Positions 42,243 through 51,317 of a stretch of DNA of 64,000 nucleotides are shown here, one piece after another; the stretch's first letter is position 1, and each line of letters opens with the position of its first letter. The position numbers and the translations under genes were made by a program. This stretch comes from Candidatus Aminicenantota bacterium (GTDB lineage Bacteria > Acidobacteriota > Aminicenantia > UBA2199): assembly GCA_026393835.1 (NCBI GenBank), contig JAPKZK010000104.1, positions 1-64,000 of the forward strand, written 5' to 3'. The notes beneath the pieces are model-generated. The model was given only the letters and a program-made list of their open reading frames with translations, was not told the DNA's origin and ran no database searches.

Positions 42243-42494
42243 TTAACAAGCCATTTCATATACATAGCGAGCGACCGGGATAGGTTCAGTTCGGGCTGGT
42301 ATTTGTTTACCTTCGGCGATTTCGTGGACTTTTTTCATAATTTTTGAATTATAATACCGGTAGCCACACTGATCACAGATTCCGATAGGTACATTTTCCA
42401 GCATAACAAATCCCTTTTTATGTTTAAAGACTTCCTTTTCCACAACCCGCTCTCTAACGATGCCATCGCAGTATTCACAATTATATCCATACAT
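42243..42494 (-). CDS. YgiT-type zinc-finger antitoxin
   Basis: 83 residues. Two CxxC pairs (CEYC near 6-9, CDQCGYRYY near 40-43) and the ENVPIGICDQCGYRY signature of YgiT/MqsA-type zinc-finger proteins. It follows the DUF4258 gene with one base between, the usual order for this toxin-antitoxin pairing. It lacks the C-terminal HTH of MqsA, so it may be an antitoxin that neutralises directly. Confidence 0.82.
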   Translation of the reverse strand: MYGYNCEYCDGIVRERVVEKEVFKHKKGFVMLENVPIGICDQCGYRYYNSKIMKKVHEIAEGKQIPARTEPIPVARYVYEMAC

Positions 42495-42495
42495 T

Positions 42496-42795
42496 TTAAT
42501 TTACTCCTTCCAGGACAATAGCATATACGGTTATGATCAAGAAAACTCCTGTTTCCTTGAATCTCCCTACTACTCCTAATGTAGTGGATTCATCATATGA
42601 GTTTCCGTGTATGACATATTTAGTACCCCTGGGATCTCCTTTTTGTTTTTCTATTACCATCCCACTTAAAACAGCGCTTTCTACATCGATTATTGAAAGG
42701 TTATCCTCTGCCATTTCTTCATAGGCATGCATTGTCATATCATAATTCCCTTTTCTTATTGCATCACGTATCTTTTCAATTACATGTTGAGGCAC
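42496..42795 (-). CDS. DUF4258 toxin-like protein
   Basis: 99 residues from a GTG at 42795 with AGGAGG six bases before it; an ATG at 42897 is open but gives an odd hydrophobic extension. HVIEKIRDAIRKGNYDMTMHAYEEMAEDNLSI, then DVESAVLSGMVIEKQKGDPRGTKYVIHG, is the DUF4258 pattern (a RelE/MqsR-like fold, with the typical His in MTMHAYEEM). Paired with the YgiT-type gene. The toxin activity is inferred from family and neighbour. Confidence 0.75.
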   Translation of the reverse strand: MPQHVIEKIRDAIRKGNYDMTMHAYEEMAEDNLSIIDVESAVLSGMVIEKQKGDPRGTKYVIHGNSYDESTTLGVVGRFKETGVFLIITVYAIVLEGVN

Positions 42796-43020
42796 CCAAA
42801 TCCTCCTATTGTCCAGGCGAACAAATTCTACTACAAAGTTAGGAAATAAGCAATCCCAAAATGGGATTTCTTTACCAGCTTCGCTTGTTTTTACCAAATT
42901 CCCTTTTTATCTTAATTTTCCCCCCTTCGGGGAATTTATAAAACGCCTTCGGCGCCACTGTTTTTTTTAAAGGATTGTAATAGTAAAAATGATTCCATTG
43001 CACAAAAACGAAAAAAGGGG

Positions 43021-43212
43021 CAGACAACAAATTCCTCCTCTTTCATTTCAAACAACGGCTATGCAGCTAAAAAAGACAAATCCGGCGCCGGTATTCATGA
43101 AAACGGTGCATCGTTTTATTTTCTACCCCGGAAAGGCGAAAACGGCGTTCCGTCAATCAACGAAAACAGACATCTACTGGTCTTCGATATTAAAAAGTTA
43201 ATGAAAAGTTAA
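43021..43212 (+). pseudogene. possible coding remnant without a start
   Basis: A stop-free frame ending ..KKLMKS with a protein-like look (SNNGYAAKKDKSGAGIHENG then LLVFDIKKL). It opens after a stop near 42970 and has no ATG or ribosome site. No family recognised. It may be the tail of a gene destroyed when the island was assembled, or chance. It occupies most of the 380-bp gap before 43278. Confidence 0.2.
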
Positions 43213-43220
43213 TAAAAAAG

Positions 43221-43249
43221 TTGACAAAAGAGACGAATTGTATTATAAT
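43221..43249 (+). promoter_or_regulatory. consensus sigma-70 promoter of the wHTH / KGGVGR-NACHT-WD40 operon
   Basis: TTGACA (43221-43226), 17-bp spacer, TATAAT (43244-43249): both boxes match the consensus exactly. Transcription would start near 43256, 22 bases before the ATG, leaving little room for a leader. Confidence 0.85.
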
Positions 43250-43277
43250 TAACTTATGATTAAATATGGAGGTCAAT

Positions 43278-44006
43278 ATGCCTGAGCAAAAAGAAATAAG
43301 CGATTCCGTTATAATTTTCGAGACGGCGTTAAACAGCCGGGAACCGGTTAAAGAACTCCTTAAAATGGCAGCGGATTATATTCGAAAAGACGAACTGGAA
43401 AATCTAAACGATATCGATGTGATGCTCATCGACCGGTTTATCGAATTCCTCCGCCAGGGCACCGGCGATGATCTGAATGATTTTCAAGCGGCAATCCTCT
43501 CTTTCACGGACAACGAGATGGGCCAACAACTCAAACTGAACGAAGCAGGAAAACGATTTTTTCACCGCTGGGACCACTTCCATGACCTGTGCGATGCGGC
43601 CATTGAGAACTACGACCCCCAACAAACCAAACGCTTTATCGAGTCGAAAAAACGCGGCAAAGAACTCATGCAACTCTTGTTTGAAAACCCGGAAGGCATC
43701 CGCCATAATGATCTATCCTCGAAACTGGGCATCTCCCCCCAAAACCTGTCCAAACTGATCAGGGAATTCCAGGAACACCAACTTATTTCAAGGGAACGTA
43801 ATAATAAGGTCTCTACTATCAAACCCGGCATCACCGGCAGGGCCTACCTGAGAGAGATTCATCCCGGTAAAAATGAAGACCCTCACGACTACCAGTTTAC
43901 GCCTGAACCATTATCATTCGTTGCCGAGAAAAACCGCATATATAAAACGATTAACCCCAAAGACCTACCGCCCAGGAGCTATTTCTTCCCTCGCCTCTGC
44001 GCCTGA
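43278..44006 (+). CDS. winged-helix protein, first gene of the STAND-type operon
   Basis: 242 residues from the second ATG (43278), which has GGAGGT just before it; the first ATG (43266) lacks a site. The N-terminal 110 residues are helical and acidic with no known fold. Residues 125-195 form a winged helix (GKELMQLLFENPEGIRHNDLSSKLGISPQNLSKLIREFQEHQLISRERNNKV). It is 26 bp upstream of the 1668-residue gene and shares its strong promoter. A regulator or a partner/adaptor of the large protein; I cannot tell which. Confidence 0.75.
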   Translation: MPEQKEISDSVIIFETALNSREPVKELLKMAADYIRKDELENLNDIDVMLIDRFIEFLRQGTGDDLNDFQAAILSFTDNEMGQQLKLNEAGKRFFHRWDHFHDLCDAAIENYDPQQTKRFIESKKRGKELMQLLFENPEGIRHNDLSSKLGISPQNLSKLIREFQEHQLISRERNNKVSTIKPGITGRAYLREIHPGKNEDPHDYQFTPEPLSFVAEKNRIYKTINPKDLPPRSYFFPRLCA

Positions 44007-44032
44007 GTATTTAAATAAAGGAGAACCTATCT

Positions 44033-47000
44033 ATGTCAAATGCAACTTTGTTCTCAACTTTTTATTCTTTCAAAGGGGGCGTGGGCCGCTCACTTACCCT
44101 TGTCAATACCGCCGTGGAACTGACCCGACAGGGCCATTCGGTTTTTATCTGGGACATGGATATCGAAGCCCCGGGCATCCAGCATATCCCCTACTTCGAG
44201 AAAATGACCGACGATATCAAAGGCGGCGTGGTAGATATTACCGCGGATTTCCTTGAAAATGAATGCCGGGAAATGAATGAAGATAAATTCCACGATTTCA
44301 TCGTCACCCACCCGGATAACGCCAAACTGCGTCTTCTGCCCGCCGGGAACCTGATCGATGACAGCGAATATGCCCGGAAGTTCGCCTCTATCCAATGGGA
44401 GCAACTCTTCGGCGCGGATAAAACAGGAGGAGTCCTGCTTTTCGAATCGATGCGACAGGCCATTTTAAGTTATCACCCGGATTTCGTCCTAATCGATTCG
44501 CGGACAGGATTTACCGATATCGGCGGATTGTGCTGTTTTACTCTGCCGGATGTGGTTTTCCTGGTGTTCACTTACGGCAGCCAGAATATGAAAGGCCTGA
44601 GGGGCATTCATAATGCGCTGACCGATACGGACTGGCTGAAACAACTGCGGGCGGACCGCCCTTTGAAAACGTATTTAATCGCCTCCATGATTCCCACGGA
44701 CAGGCCCGATCTGAGGAAAAACCGGAAAACCCAATGGCAGAAAAATCACGCCCCCGGGTTTACGTTTAACGTTCACGCGGAAATCCCTTTTAACGTGGAA
44801 ATGGCATTTAACGAAACCGTATGGCCGGCGGAATACCCGGACCATGAATTTTGCCAACATTATGAGAAAATCGCGGGACTTCTCCTGGCTGAGAGGGATC
44901 AATTAACACCGGCTGAAAATGATACTCTCCTGGAAGAAAAAGTAATTTCCAGGCAAGAACGGAGCGAACGGGGCGAACGAAGCCCGCGCCAGGTTAGCCC
45001 GGATGAGCAATTCGAACTGGATACGGCGCACCTGTTCCGGCTTATGGGGTATGAGGCCGAGGTTAATAAATCCATTACCGGCAGCCAGATCGATATTTTC
45101 CTTTCCTTAAAAACGCCAATCGAAACCCAGGAGTATATCGTGGAATGCAAGTACTGGGAAAAGAACGTGGACAAGAAGGTGGTGGATGAGGTGGAAAATA
45201 ATATGAAATCCGTGCACAAGCAATACCCCGGCTGCCGCGCCATTATTGTTGCTAAAAAAGGTTTCACCAGGGAAGCGAAGAGCTACGCGGAATCGCTGCA
45301 TATGACGATGAAGACTTATGAGGAACTGTTAAACGGTATTATTAACTTCGATCGTTACATTTCGTATGTGAAAACACTCTATGCCGGGACCGCGCTGGAG
45401 AAAAATTATATTCCCCAGGATGTGCTGGTGGAAAACAGGGGCAAAGCGGAACCCCTGCTGAACTATATGAACCGGTGGTCAACGGAGCCGGGGGGCGGTT
45501 TCTTTACGCTGCTGGGGGATTTCGGTACGGGTAAAACCTCTTTTACCAAACGGCTGGCCCATGATTATGCATTGTTATATGAAAAGGACAGGACCGGTGG
45601 CCGGATACCGGTGTTGATTAATTTAAAGGATGTACACAAGACTTTAAGTCTTGAAAATATTATTTTTGAACATTTTACCAGGACCGCCAATATGAATGTT
45701 GCCCCGGAGGCGTTCTTGCACCTGTTGAAAGAAGGTAAAATCTTGCTTATCTTCGACGGTTTCGACGAAATGGCCACGCAGAGTAATGCATCGCTGACCA
45801 TGAAGAATTTCCTGGAACTGAACCGGGCCTTTGGGGGCAAAGGAAAAATCCTGCTGACCTGCCGCACGCACTATTTTAAAGACCGGGTGGAAACCGAGGA
45901 TACGTTAAAAGCCAGGAAAAAAGGCATGACGGAACCGGCCACGGAGCTGTACCGCGCCATCCAGGGAAAGCAGGGCTACACCATCGGGTATCTGCAGGAG
46001 TTCGGCAAAGAACAGACCCGGGCTTACCTGGAAAAGACCCTGCCGGAAACATGGCAGGAGGCGCAGGGTTTTATCGAACGGGTGTACAATTTAAAAGACC
46101 TGGCTTCAAGGCCGGTGCTGCTGGATATGATCGTTAAATCCCTGCCGGCCATCAAGCAGAAACAGGGGGATATCCAGGTAGCGGACCTATACTCGGCTTA
46201 TGTGCAGTCCTGGATCGATATTAACGATTGGCGTCACGAATTGACCCGCGAGGGCAGGGAATTGTTGGTGGAAGAGATCGCGGTCAGGCTCTGGGAACAG
46301 GAAACGGACCGGGTCCATTATTCGCAAATGAATGACCTGTTGAAAGATTATCTCAAGGAGAAAAAGCCCCTTATTTCGATTACCGATGTGGAGTTTGCTT
46401 CTTCGGAGGTGCGGACCGCTTCCTTTTTAACGCGGGATGATGCGGGCAATTATGGTTTTGCCCACCGTTCCTTCCTGGAATATTTCCTGGCCCGAAGGAT
46501 TGCGGGGAGATTGAGAAACAACGATATCAAATGCCTGAATATCAAGCGGCTGTCCAAAGAGGTTATACTTTTCCTGGGCCGCATGGCCGGGCTCGAAGAC
46601 CTGGTGAAAATATGCGGGGAAACACTTAGCCACCCCTACTCTAAAAAAATTTCCGAAAACGCTCTTTCCTGCTTTTATTGGGGGATCAGGTATATGCATT
46701 CGGCGGACGGTACTATTAAAAAGATACAATTATTAAAGGAACTTTTTGCCAGGTATAAACCTTCGGCCATTTTGCTTCAAGGCGCGGAATTGGAGGGGGC
46801 GGAATTAGCCTGGATGGACTTATCCGGGGCCCAATTGGAAAAGGCAAACATGAAAGCAGCAATTTTAACCGGGGTTTTATTGGTGAATTCCAATTTGAAT
46901 GAAGCGGAATTGTCTTTTGCGCTGCTGGATGAAGCCTGTCTTTCAGGTGCGCGAGTTTGCCGGGCAACAGCCCATCATGTGTCGTTCAAGAAAGCGGTAT

Positions 47001-49039
47001 TAAACTACGCCGATTTCAGCGATTGCGATCTCCATGCCTGTAATTTTCTGGATGCGGATATGGAAAAAGCTCTATTTACCGGTTCCGATCTCTCTTATGC
47101 CGGTTTCATGAGGGCTTTCACCGATTTTGAACCTCAATTCACCACGGCCCAGAGCTATGCAGCAGGTATGCTCGGAACCCAGCCTTCGGAACTCCAACCG
47201 ACTGTCCAGATTGGTCATGGGTCTAATGTTTACTTTGCCAATTTTTCTCCCAACGGACGCCTCATGGTCAGCGCAAGTAAGGATCACACCATCAAAATAT
47301 GGGATGCGGAAATCGGTAGGGAAATAAAGACTTTAAAAGGCCATTCAGCTTCTGTTAATTCCGCCGCCTTTTCTCCCGATGGACGTTTCATTGTCAGTGC
47401 AAGTCTTGATCAAACCATCAAAATATGGGATGCTGAACTCGGTAGGGAAATAAAGACTTTTAAAGGACACTCAGTCTCTGTTAATTCCGCCGCCTTTTCT
47501 CCCAATGGAAAATTCATTGTCAGTGCAAGTTCCGATAATAGCATCAAACTATGGGATGCGGAAAACGGTAGGGAAATAAGAACTCTCAAAGGTCACACAG
47601 CTTCTGTTTTTTCCGTTGCCTTTTCTCCTAACGGGGCATCCATTGTAAGTGCAAGTTATGATCGCACCATCAAAATATGGGATGTGGAAACTGGCAGGGA
47701 AATAAGGAGTCTTGAAGGACACACCAATGTGGTGAATTCCGCAGCCTTTTCTCCCAACGGGCTAACCATTGTCAGTGCAAGTGCTGATAACACCATTAAA
47801 ATATGGGATGCGGATACCGGCAAGGAAACAAGAACTCTTACAGGGCACGCATGGGGAGCGAGTTCCGCCTTTTTTTCTCCCAATGGGAAATCTATTGTCA
47901 GCCAAAGTTCTGCTCACACCATCAAATTATGGGATGTGGAAACCCTTAAGGAAATAAGGACTCTTAAAGGGTATTCAAATTGGGTATATTCCGCCACCTT
48001 TTCTTCCAATGGACGCCTCATTGTCAGTGCAAGTTCAGATCACACTTTAAAGCTATGGGATGTGGAAACAGGCAGGGAAACAAAAACTCTCAAAGGACAC
48101 TCAAAAACTGTCCGATCCGCCGTCTTTTCTCCAAATGGACTTTCCATTGTCAGTGCAAGTGATGATAACACAATCAAAATATGGGATGCGGAAACAGGCA
48201 GTGAAAACAGGACTTTTAAAGGACATTCAGACACTATTCTTTTCGCCGCCTTTTCTCCCAATGGACTCTCTATTGTCAGTGCCAGTGATGATAACACCAT
48301 CAAAATATGGGATGCGGAAACAGGCAGATTAATTAGAACTCTTTCAGGACACTCCCAGGCGGTGAATTCCGCCGCCTTTTCTCTCGACGGGATATCCATT
48401 GTCAGTGCAAGTGCTGATAGCACCATTAAAATATGGGATGCGGAAACAGGTAGGGCAATAAAGAACCTCAAAGGACACTCCAATTGGGTGAATTCCACCT
48501 CCTTTTCTCCCAACGGAATATCCATTGTCAGTGCAAGTTCTGATAACACCATCAAAATATGGGATGCGGAAACAGGCAAGAAAACCAGGACTCTCACAGG
48601 ACACTCAAATTTCGTAAATTCCGCCGCCTTTTCTCCCGACGGACGCCTCATTGTCAGTGCTGGTGAAGACCACACCGTCAAACTATGGGATGCGGAAACC
48701 GGGAAAGAAATCGTCTCCCTTGAAAATATCGCAAGGCCATTTTCGGCTGCCTTTAACCCGGCGGGGGACCGGATTTGCATTGGGACTTCAGATGGAATTT
48801 TACTGGCGGCGATAACCTATAAGGATAAAGGGAAAGGAAAAGGAAAAGAAATTAAAGGCCTGGAAATAATGGGCGCTTTTTACCATTTGCCGGGCCATGA
48901 ATGGGCGGCGGTGGGAGCGGACAACCGGTTTGCCTGTTCGGAAGGGGGCAGGGCTTTTCTTTACTTCGCCGATAGGCTGGCATTATACCCAGCTTCAGAT
49001 CTGCCGGAATTGGAATCCCCGGCAGGAATTTTCTCCTAA
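44033..49039 (+). CDS. KGGVGR-type ATPase + Mrr-like nuclease + NACHT NTPase + pentapeptide-like + WD40 (STAND) protein
   Basis: 1668 residues, AAGGAG before the ATG. Order: (1) ParA-like ATPase of the KGGVGR variant (KGGVGRS at 14-20, DMDIEAPG about 41-48); (2) Mrr/restriction-endonuclease-like domain at 324-440, with D354 and E371-C372-K373 in place for a PD-(D/E)xK site, followed by a conserved VDKKVVDEVE helix; (3) NACHT NTPase with Walker A GDFGTGKTS (K501) and Walker B LLIFDGFDE near 575; (4) helical arm (about 650-900); (5) pentapeptide-like repeats 915-1028 (A(D/E)L motifs); (6) WD40 propeller of 12 near-identical 42-residue blades (GHSxxVNSAAFSPNG..IKIWDAETGRE) ending near 1565; (7) a 100-residue tail. 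STAND proteins of this kind sense a ligand with the propeller and signal through the NTPase to an effector, here probably the nuclease. Fusion of KGGVGR and NACHT in one chain with a nuclease between is unusual. Anti-phage defence or self-recognition is inference. Near-identical blades point to recent or continuing expansion. Confidence 0.9.
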   Translation: MSNATLFSTFYSFKGGVGRSLTLVNTAVELTRQGHSVFIWDMDIEAPGIQHIPYFEKMTDDIKGGVVDITADFLENECREMNEDKFHDFIVTHPDNAKLRLLPAGNLIDDSEYARKFASIQWEQLFGADKTGGVLLFESMRQAILSYHPDFVLIDSRTGFTDIGGLCCFTLPDVVFLVFTYGSQNMKGLRGIHNALTDTDWLKQLRADRPLKTYLIASMIPTDRPDLRKNRKTQWQKNHAPGFTFNVHAEIPFNVEMAFNETVWPAEYPDHEFCQHYEKIAGLLLAERDQLTPAENDTLLEEKVISRQERSERGERSPRQVSPDEQFELDTAHLFRLMGYEAEVNKSITGSQIDIFLSLKTPIETQEYIVECKYWEKNVDKKVVDEVENNMKSVHKQYPGCRAIIVAKKGFTREAKSYAESLHMTMKTYEELLNGIINFDRYISYVKTLYAGTALEKNYIPQDVLVENRGKAEPLLNYMNRWSTEPGGGFFTLLGDFGTGKTSFTKRLAHDYALLYEKDRTGGRIPVLINLKDVHKTLSLENIIFEHFTRTANMNVAPEAFLHLLKEGKILLIFDGFDEMATQSNASLTMKNFLELNRAFGGKGKILLTCRTHYFKDRVETEDTLKARKKGMTEPATELYRAIQGKQGYTIGYLQEFGKEQTRAYLEKTLPETWQEAQGFIERVYNLKDLASRPVLLDMIVKSLPAIKQKQGDIQVADLYSAYVQSWIDINDWRHELTREGRELLVEEIAVRLWEQETDRVHYSQMNDLLKDYLKEKKPLISITDVEFASSEVRTASFLTRDDAGNYGFAHRSFLEYFLARRIAGRLRNNDIKCLNIKRLSKEVILFLGRMAGLEDLVKICGETLSHPYSKKISENALSCFYWGIRYMHSADGTIKKIQLLKELFARYKPSAILLQGAELEGAELAWMDLSGAQLEKANMKAAILTGVLLVNSNLNEAELSFALLDEACLSGARVCRATAHHVSFKKAVLNYADFSDCDLHACNFLDADMEKALFTGSDLSYAGFMRAFTDFEPQFTTAQSYAAGMLGTQPSELQPTVQIGHGSNVYFANFSPNGRLMVSASKDHTIKIWDAEIGREIKTLKGHSASVNSAAFSPDGRFIVSASLDQTIKIWDAELGREIKTFKGHSVSVNSAAFSPNGKFIVSASSDNSIKLWDAENGREIRTLKGHTASVFSVAFSPNGASIVSASYDRTIKIWDVETGREIRSLEGHTNVVNSAAFSPNGLTIVSASADNTIKIWDADTGKETRTLTGHAWGASSAFFSPNGKSIVSQSSAHTIKLWDVETLKEIRTLKGYSNWVYSATFSSNGRLIVSASSDHTLKLWDVETGRETKTLKGHSKTVRSAVFSPNGLSIVSASDDNTIKIWDAETGSENRTFKGHSDTILFAAFSPNGLSIVSASDDNTIKIWDAETGRLIRTLSGHSQAVNSAAFSLDGISIVSASADSTIKIWDAETGRAIKNLKGHSNWVNSTSFSPNGISIVSASSDNTIKIWDAETGKKTRTLTGHSNFVNSAAFSPDGRLIVSAGEDHTVKLWDAETGKEIVSLENIARPFSAAFNPAGDRICIGTSDGILLAAITYKDKGKGKGKEIKGLEIMGAFYHLPGHEWAAVGADNRFACSEGGRAFLYFADRLALYPASDLPELESPAGIFS
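47224..48735 (+). repeat. 12 tandem 126-bp WD40-coding repeats
   Basis: Each unit encodes one 42-residue blade; the DNA is repeated nearly verbatim, including phrases such as ATCAAAATATGGGATGCGGA and ATTGTCAGTGCAAGT. The units differ mainly at the positions just after GHS and after the AFSPNG turn, which lie on the propeller face. Copy number could change by recombination. Confidence 0.85.
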
Positions 49040-49109
49040 CTTCAAAATGTACCTTCAAAATTAAAAAATACATATTGTAATACCGATCTAATCCTGCTAA
49101 AATAAAAGG

Positions 49110-49370
49110 ATGAAACCCAATGAAAATACGTTAAAAAAATTTGAAATTATGAGGGCCTTATCATATGTTCCTGATGAACGCCTCCAGGAAATAGAGAGCT
49201 TTATAAAATTTATTTTGTATCAATCCAAAATAAAAACCGGGAGACGAAAAAAAGAACCTGCTACTCTTGCCGGCATATGGAAAAATAAAGGTTTCGATAA
49301 AATCCCCGACCTGGACAAAGAAATAAAAAAAATGCGTATTAAAAGAAGCGGAGAAAATTCAATTTTATGA
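49110..49370 (+). CDS. antitoxin-like small protein
   Basis: 86 residues. N-terminal helix (LSYVPDERLQEIESFIKFIL) and a basic middle (KTGRRKKEPATLAGIW), in the style of DUF2281 and VapB-like antitoxins. It overlaps the relic of a PIN-domain toxin, so it looks like the antitoxin of a broken vapBC-type pair. Weak ribosome site (AAAGG). Confidence 0.5.
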   Translation: MKPNENTLKKFEIMRALSYVPDERLQEIESFIKFILYQSKIKTGRRKKEPATLAGIWKNKGFDKIPDLDKEIKKMRIKRSGENSIL

Positions 49371-49476
49371 ATTACATGACCGTTTAATTCTAGCCACTGC
49401 AAAACTCCTGGGAACTCCGGTTATATCATCCGATCAGGAATTTAAAACTGTCAAAGGCATTGAAGTTATCTGGTAA
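49351..49476 (+). pseudogene. C-terminal fragment of a PIN-domain toxin gene
   Basis: 41 codons ending at a TAA: FYELHDRLILATAKLLGTPV then ISSDQEF. This is the last part of PIN domains (L-H-D-R-hh-h-A-T-A, then the S-D-x-x-F acidic turn). Family length is near 130, so about two-thirds is gone. It starts inside the antitoxin-like gene in another frame. Confidence 0.7.
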
Positions 49477-49477
49477 C

Positions 49478-49555
49478 TACTTCGCCGACAAGCTTGCCCT
49501 CTACCCCGCCTCCGACCTCCCGGAACTCGAATCCCCCGATGGTATTTTCACCTGA
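49478..49555 (+). pseudogene. tail of another copy of the KGGVGR-NACHT-WD40 gene
   Basis: 25 codons and a stop. The sequence YFADKLALYPASDLPELESP then DGIFT matches the C-terminus of the 1668-residue protein at 22 of 25 residues, and the ACTTCAAAA bases just past the stop also match. The DNA differs at many third positions, so the duplicate is old and was under protein selection for a time. Confidence 0.85.
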
Positions 49556-49666
49556 CTTCAAAAGGGACGAAAAAGAGGGCAGGTAAATTCGGATCAATTA
49601 ATGCGTGCAAATTCCAACGGTTTCTGGTAAAATGTGCCGTTAGAATCATCACACTCTGGAGGCTTC

Positions 49667-51157
49667 ATGAACTCAAAAAACGAAAAGAAACCGCTGGACT
49701 TGTTAAGACAGTTGGGATTGATCGCGGCGATTGCCTGTACAGCCGGCGCAGTCATCGGCTCCGGGATTTTCAGGAAACCCGGTCTCATGGCCAGCCAACT
49801 GGGCTCGCCGGAACTCCTGGTATTGGTCTGGATAGTCGCCGGGGTAATGAGCCTCTTGGGCGCATTAAGCATCGGCGAAGTCTCCGGGATGTTCCCGGAC
49901 GCAGGCGGCCAATACGTTTACTTTAATAAAAGCTATAATCCATTTATCGGTTTTCTCTACGGCTGGGCCTGCTTTGCCATTATCCAGTCCGGCTCCATTG
50001 CATCCATTGCTTATGTTTTTTCCGACTCCCTGGGGTATTTTTTCACTTTCCCGCGACTCAGCGCCGGGCTTGAAGCATTCGCCATCCATATCCCCATGCT
50101 GGGCGACATCACCCCGTTCAAATTCTTCGGCCTGAAAATGAGCACCATCGGCTTGCTGGCGTTTCTAACTTTCATCAATTACCTGGGCGTCAAGTTAGGC
50201 GGCGCCGTACAGGTTGCTTTTACCGGCTTGAAAATATTCGCCATCGGAGTCATCGTGGTTTTTGCCTTTACCCTTGGACACGGCAATGTTGCCAATTGGA
50301 CCCAGTCTACACCGGCCTTCGCCAGTGCATCATCCGCTTCGGTTTTTTTCCTTTTTATTGCCGCCATGGCCGGCGCTTTCTGGGCATATGACGGCTGGAT
50401 CAATGTCACTTTCGTGGCCGGCGAAATCAAAGATGCCCGGAAAAACGTCGCCAAAGCCATGTCCATCGGTATGATTATTTCCATCGTCATCTACATCCTG
50501 ATCAACCTTGCCTATATTTACGTCATCCCCATCGAAACAATGGCCGCGCGTTACAAGGCGGCCGAAGCCGCGGGCCAATCCTACCTGGTGGCTACGGACG
50601 TGGCCGGTTCATTTTGGGGGAACCTGGGCGGCAGCCTGATTGCCGTGGCCATTATGATTTCCACCTTTGGCGCGGCAAACGGGATACTGATGATGTCCGC
50701 GCGGGTGCCGTTTGCCATGGCGCGGGAAAGTCATTTTTTTAAAAGCCTGGGCGTGGTTCACCCGAAATTCAGGACGCCCGGCGCCGCCCTGGTAGCACAG
50801 GGAGTTTGGGCGTCGATTCTTGTTCTTTCCGGGACTTTCGATCAATTAACCGACATGCTTATTTTCGTTTCCTGGATATTTTATGCCGCCGGGGCTTACA
50901 GTGTGATTGTATTGCGTAAAAAAATGCCTGATGCGCCCAGACCCTACCGGGTGTGGGGGTATCCTTTTACGCCCATTCTTTTCGTATTTTTTTCCGCGGT
51001 TTATGTAGTTTTTACTTTATACAACGACATCACTGCTTTTAGTAAAGGGGAAGCGCCGTTGATTAATTCGGTAATGGGAGTGCTGCTTGTAGCCATCGGC
51101 ATCCCCGGTTATCTATATTGGAATTGGCGCAAAAAGCAGGCGGCGAACCAGGTATAA
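49667..51157 (+). CDS. APC-family amino-acid permease
   Basis: 496 residues from the ATG at 49667, where TGGAGG sits just upstream; an in-frame ATG at 49634 is less likely. Twelve hydrophobic segments of about 20 residues. The first helix carries the APC signature (AAIACTAGAVIGSGIFRKPG), and the sixth-to-eighth region has AYDGWINVTFVAGEIKDARKN. Closest in look to the LAT/SteT type exchangers and PotE-like carriers; substrate not known. Inner membrane. Confidence 0.92.
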   Translation: MNSKNEKKPLDLLRQLGLIAAIACTAGAVIGSGIFRKPGLMASQLGSPELLVLVWIVAGVMSLLGALSIGEVSGMFPDAGGQYVYFNKSYNPFIGFLYGWACFAIIQSGSIASIAYVFSDSLGYFFTFPRLSAGLEAFAIHIPMLGDITPFKFFGLKMSTIGLLAFLTFINYLGVKLGGAVQVAFTGLKIFAIGVIVVFAFTLGHGNVANWTQSTPAFASASSASVFFLFIAAMAGAFWAYDGWINVTFVAGEIKDARKNVAKAMSIGMIISIVIYILINLAYIYVIPIETMAARYKAAEAAGQSYLVATDVAGSFWGNLGGSLIAVAIMISTFGAANGILMMSARVPFAMARESHFFKSLGVVHPKFRTPGAALVAQGVWASILVLSGTFDQLTDMLIFVSWIFYAAGAYSVIVLRKKMPDAPRPYRVWGYPFTPILFVFFSAVYVVFTLYNDITAFSKGEAPLINSVMGVLLVAIGIPGYLYWNWRKKQAANQV

Positions 51158-51231
51158 AAATGAAGGTAAGAAGTTAAGAGGGCGCCGACGGCGCGGGCAA
51201 AATCCAGGGACAGGGACAGTAAGAATAACCA

Positions 51232-51304
51232 CGCGCCTGGCGCGGCTCGAACGCGCGACCTTTGGTTCCGGAGACCAACACTCTATCCTCTGAGCTACAG
51301 GCGC
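51232..51304 (-). tRNA. tRNA-Arg, anticodon CCG
   Basis: A complete cloverleaf on the minus strand: acceptor GCGCCTG/CAGGCGC, D arm GCTC..GAGT, anticodon arm TTGGT-CTCCGGA-ACCAA with CCG at the loop centre, T arm GCGCG-TTCGAGC-CGCGC, discriminator G. The CCA end is not encoded. A TATAAT -10 box sits at 51318-51323 on the same strand. Confidence 0.95.
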
Positions 51305-51317
51305 ATGAAACTCCCTC

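Noticed and set aside
48040..48780. 246-codon minus-strand ORF with repeats, antisense to the WD40 region
   Set aside because: Mirror of the 126-bp WD40-coding repeats, no independent start.
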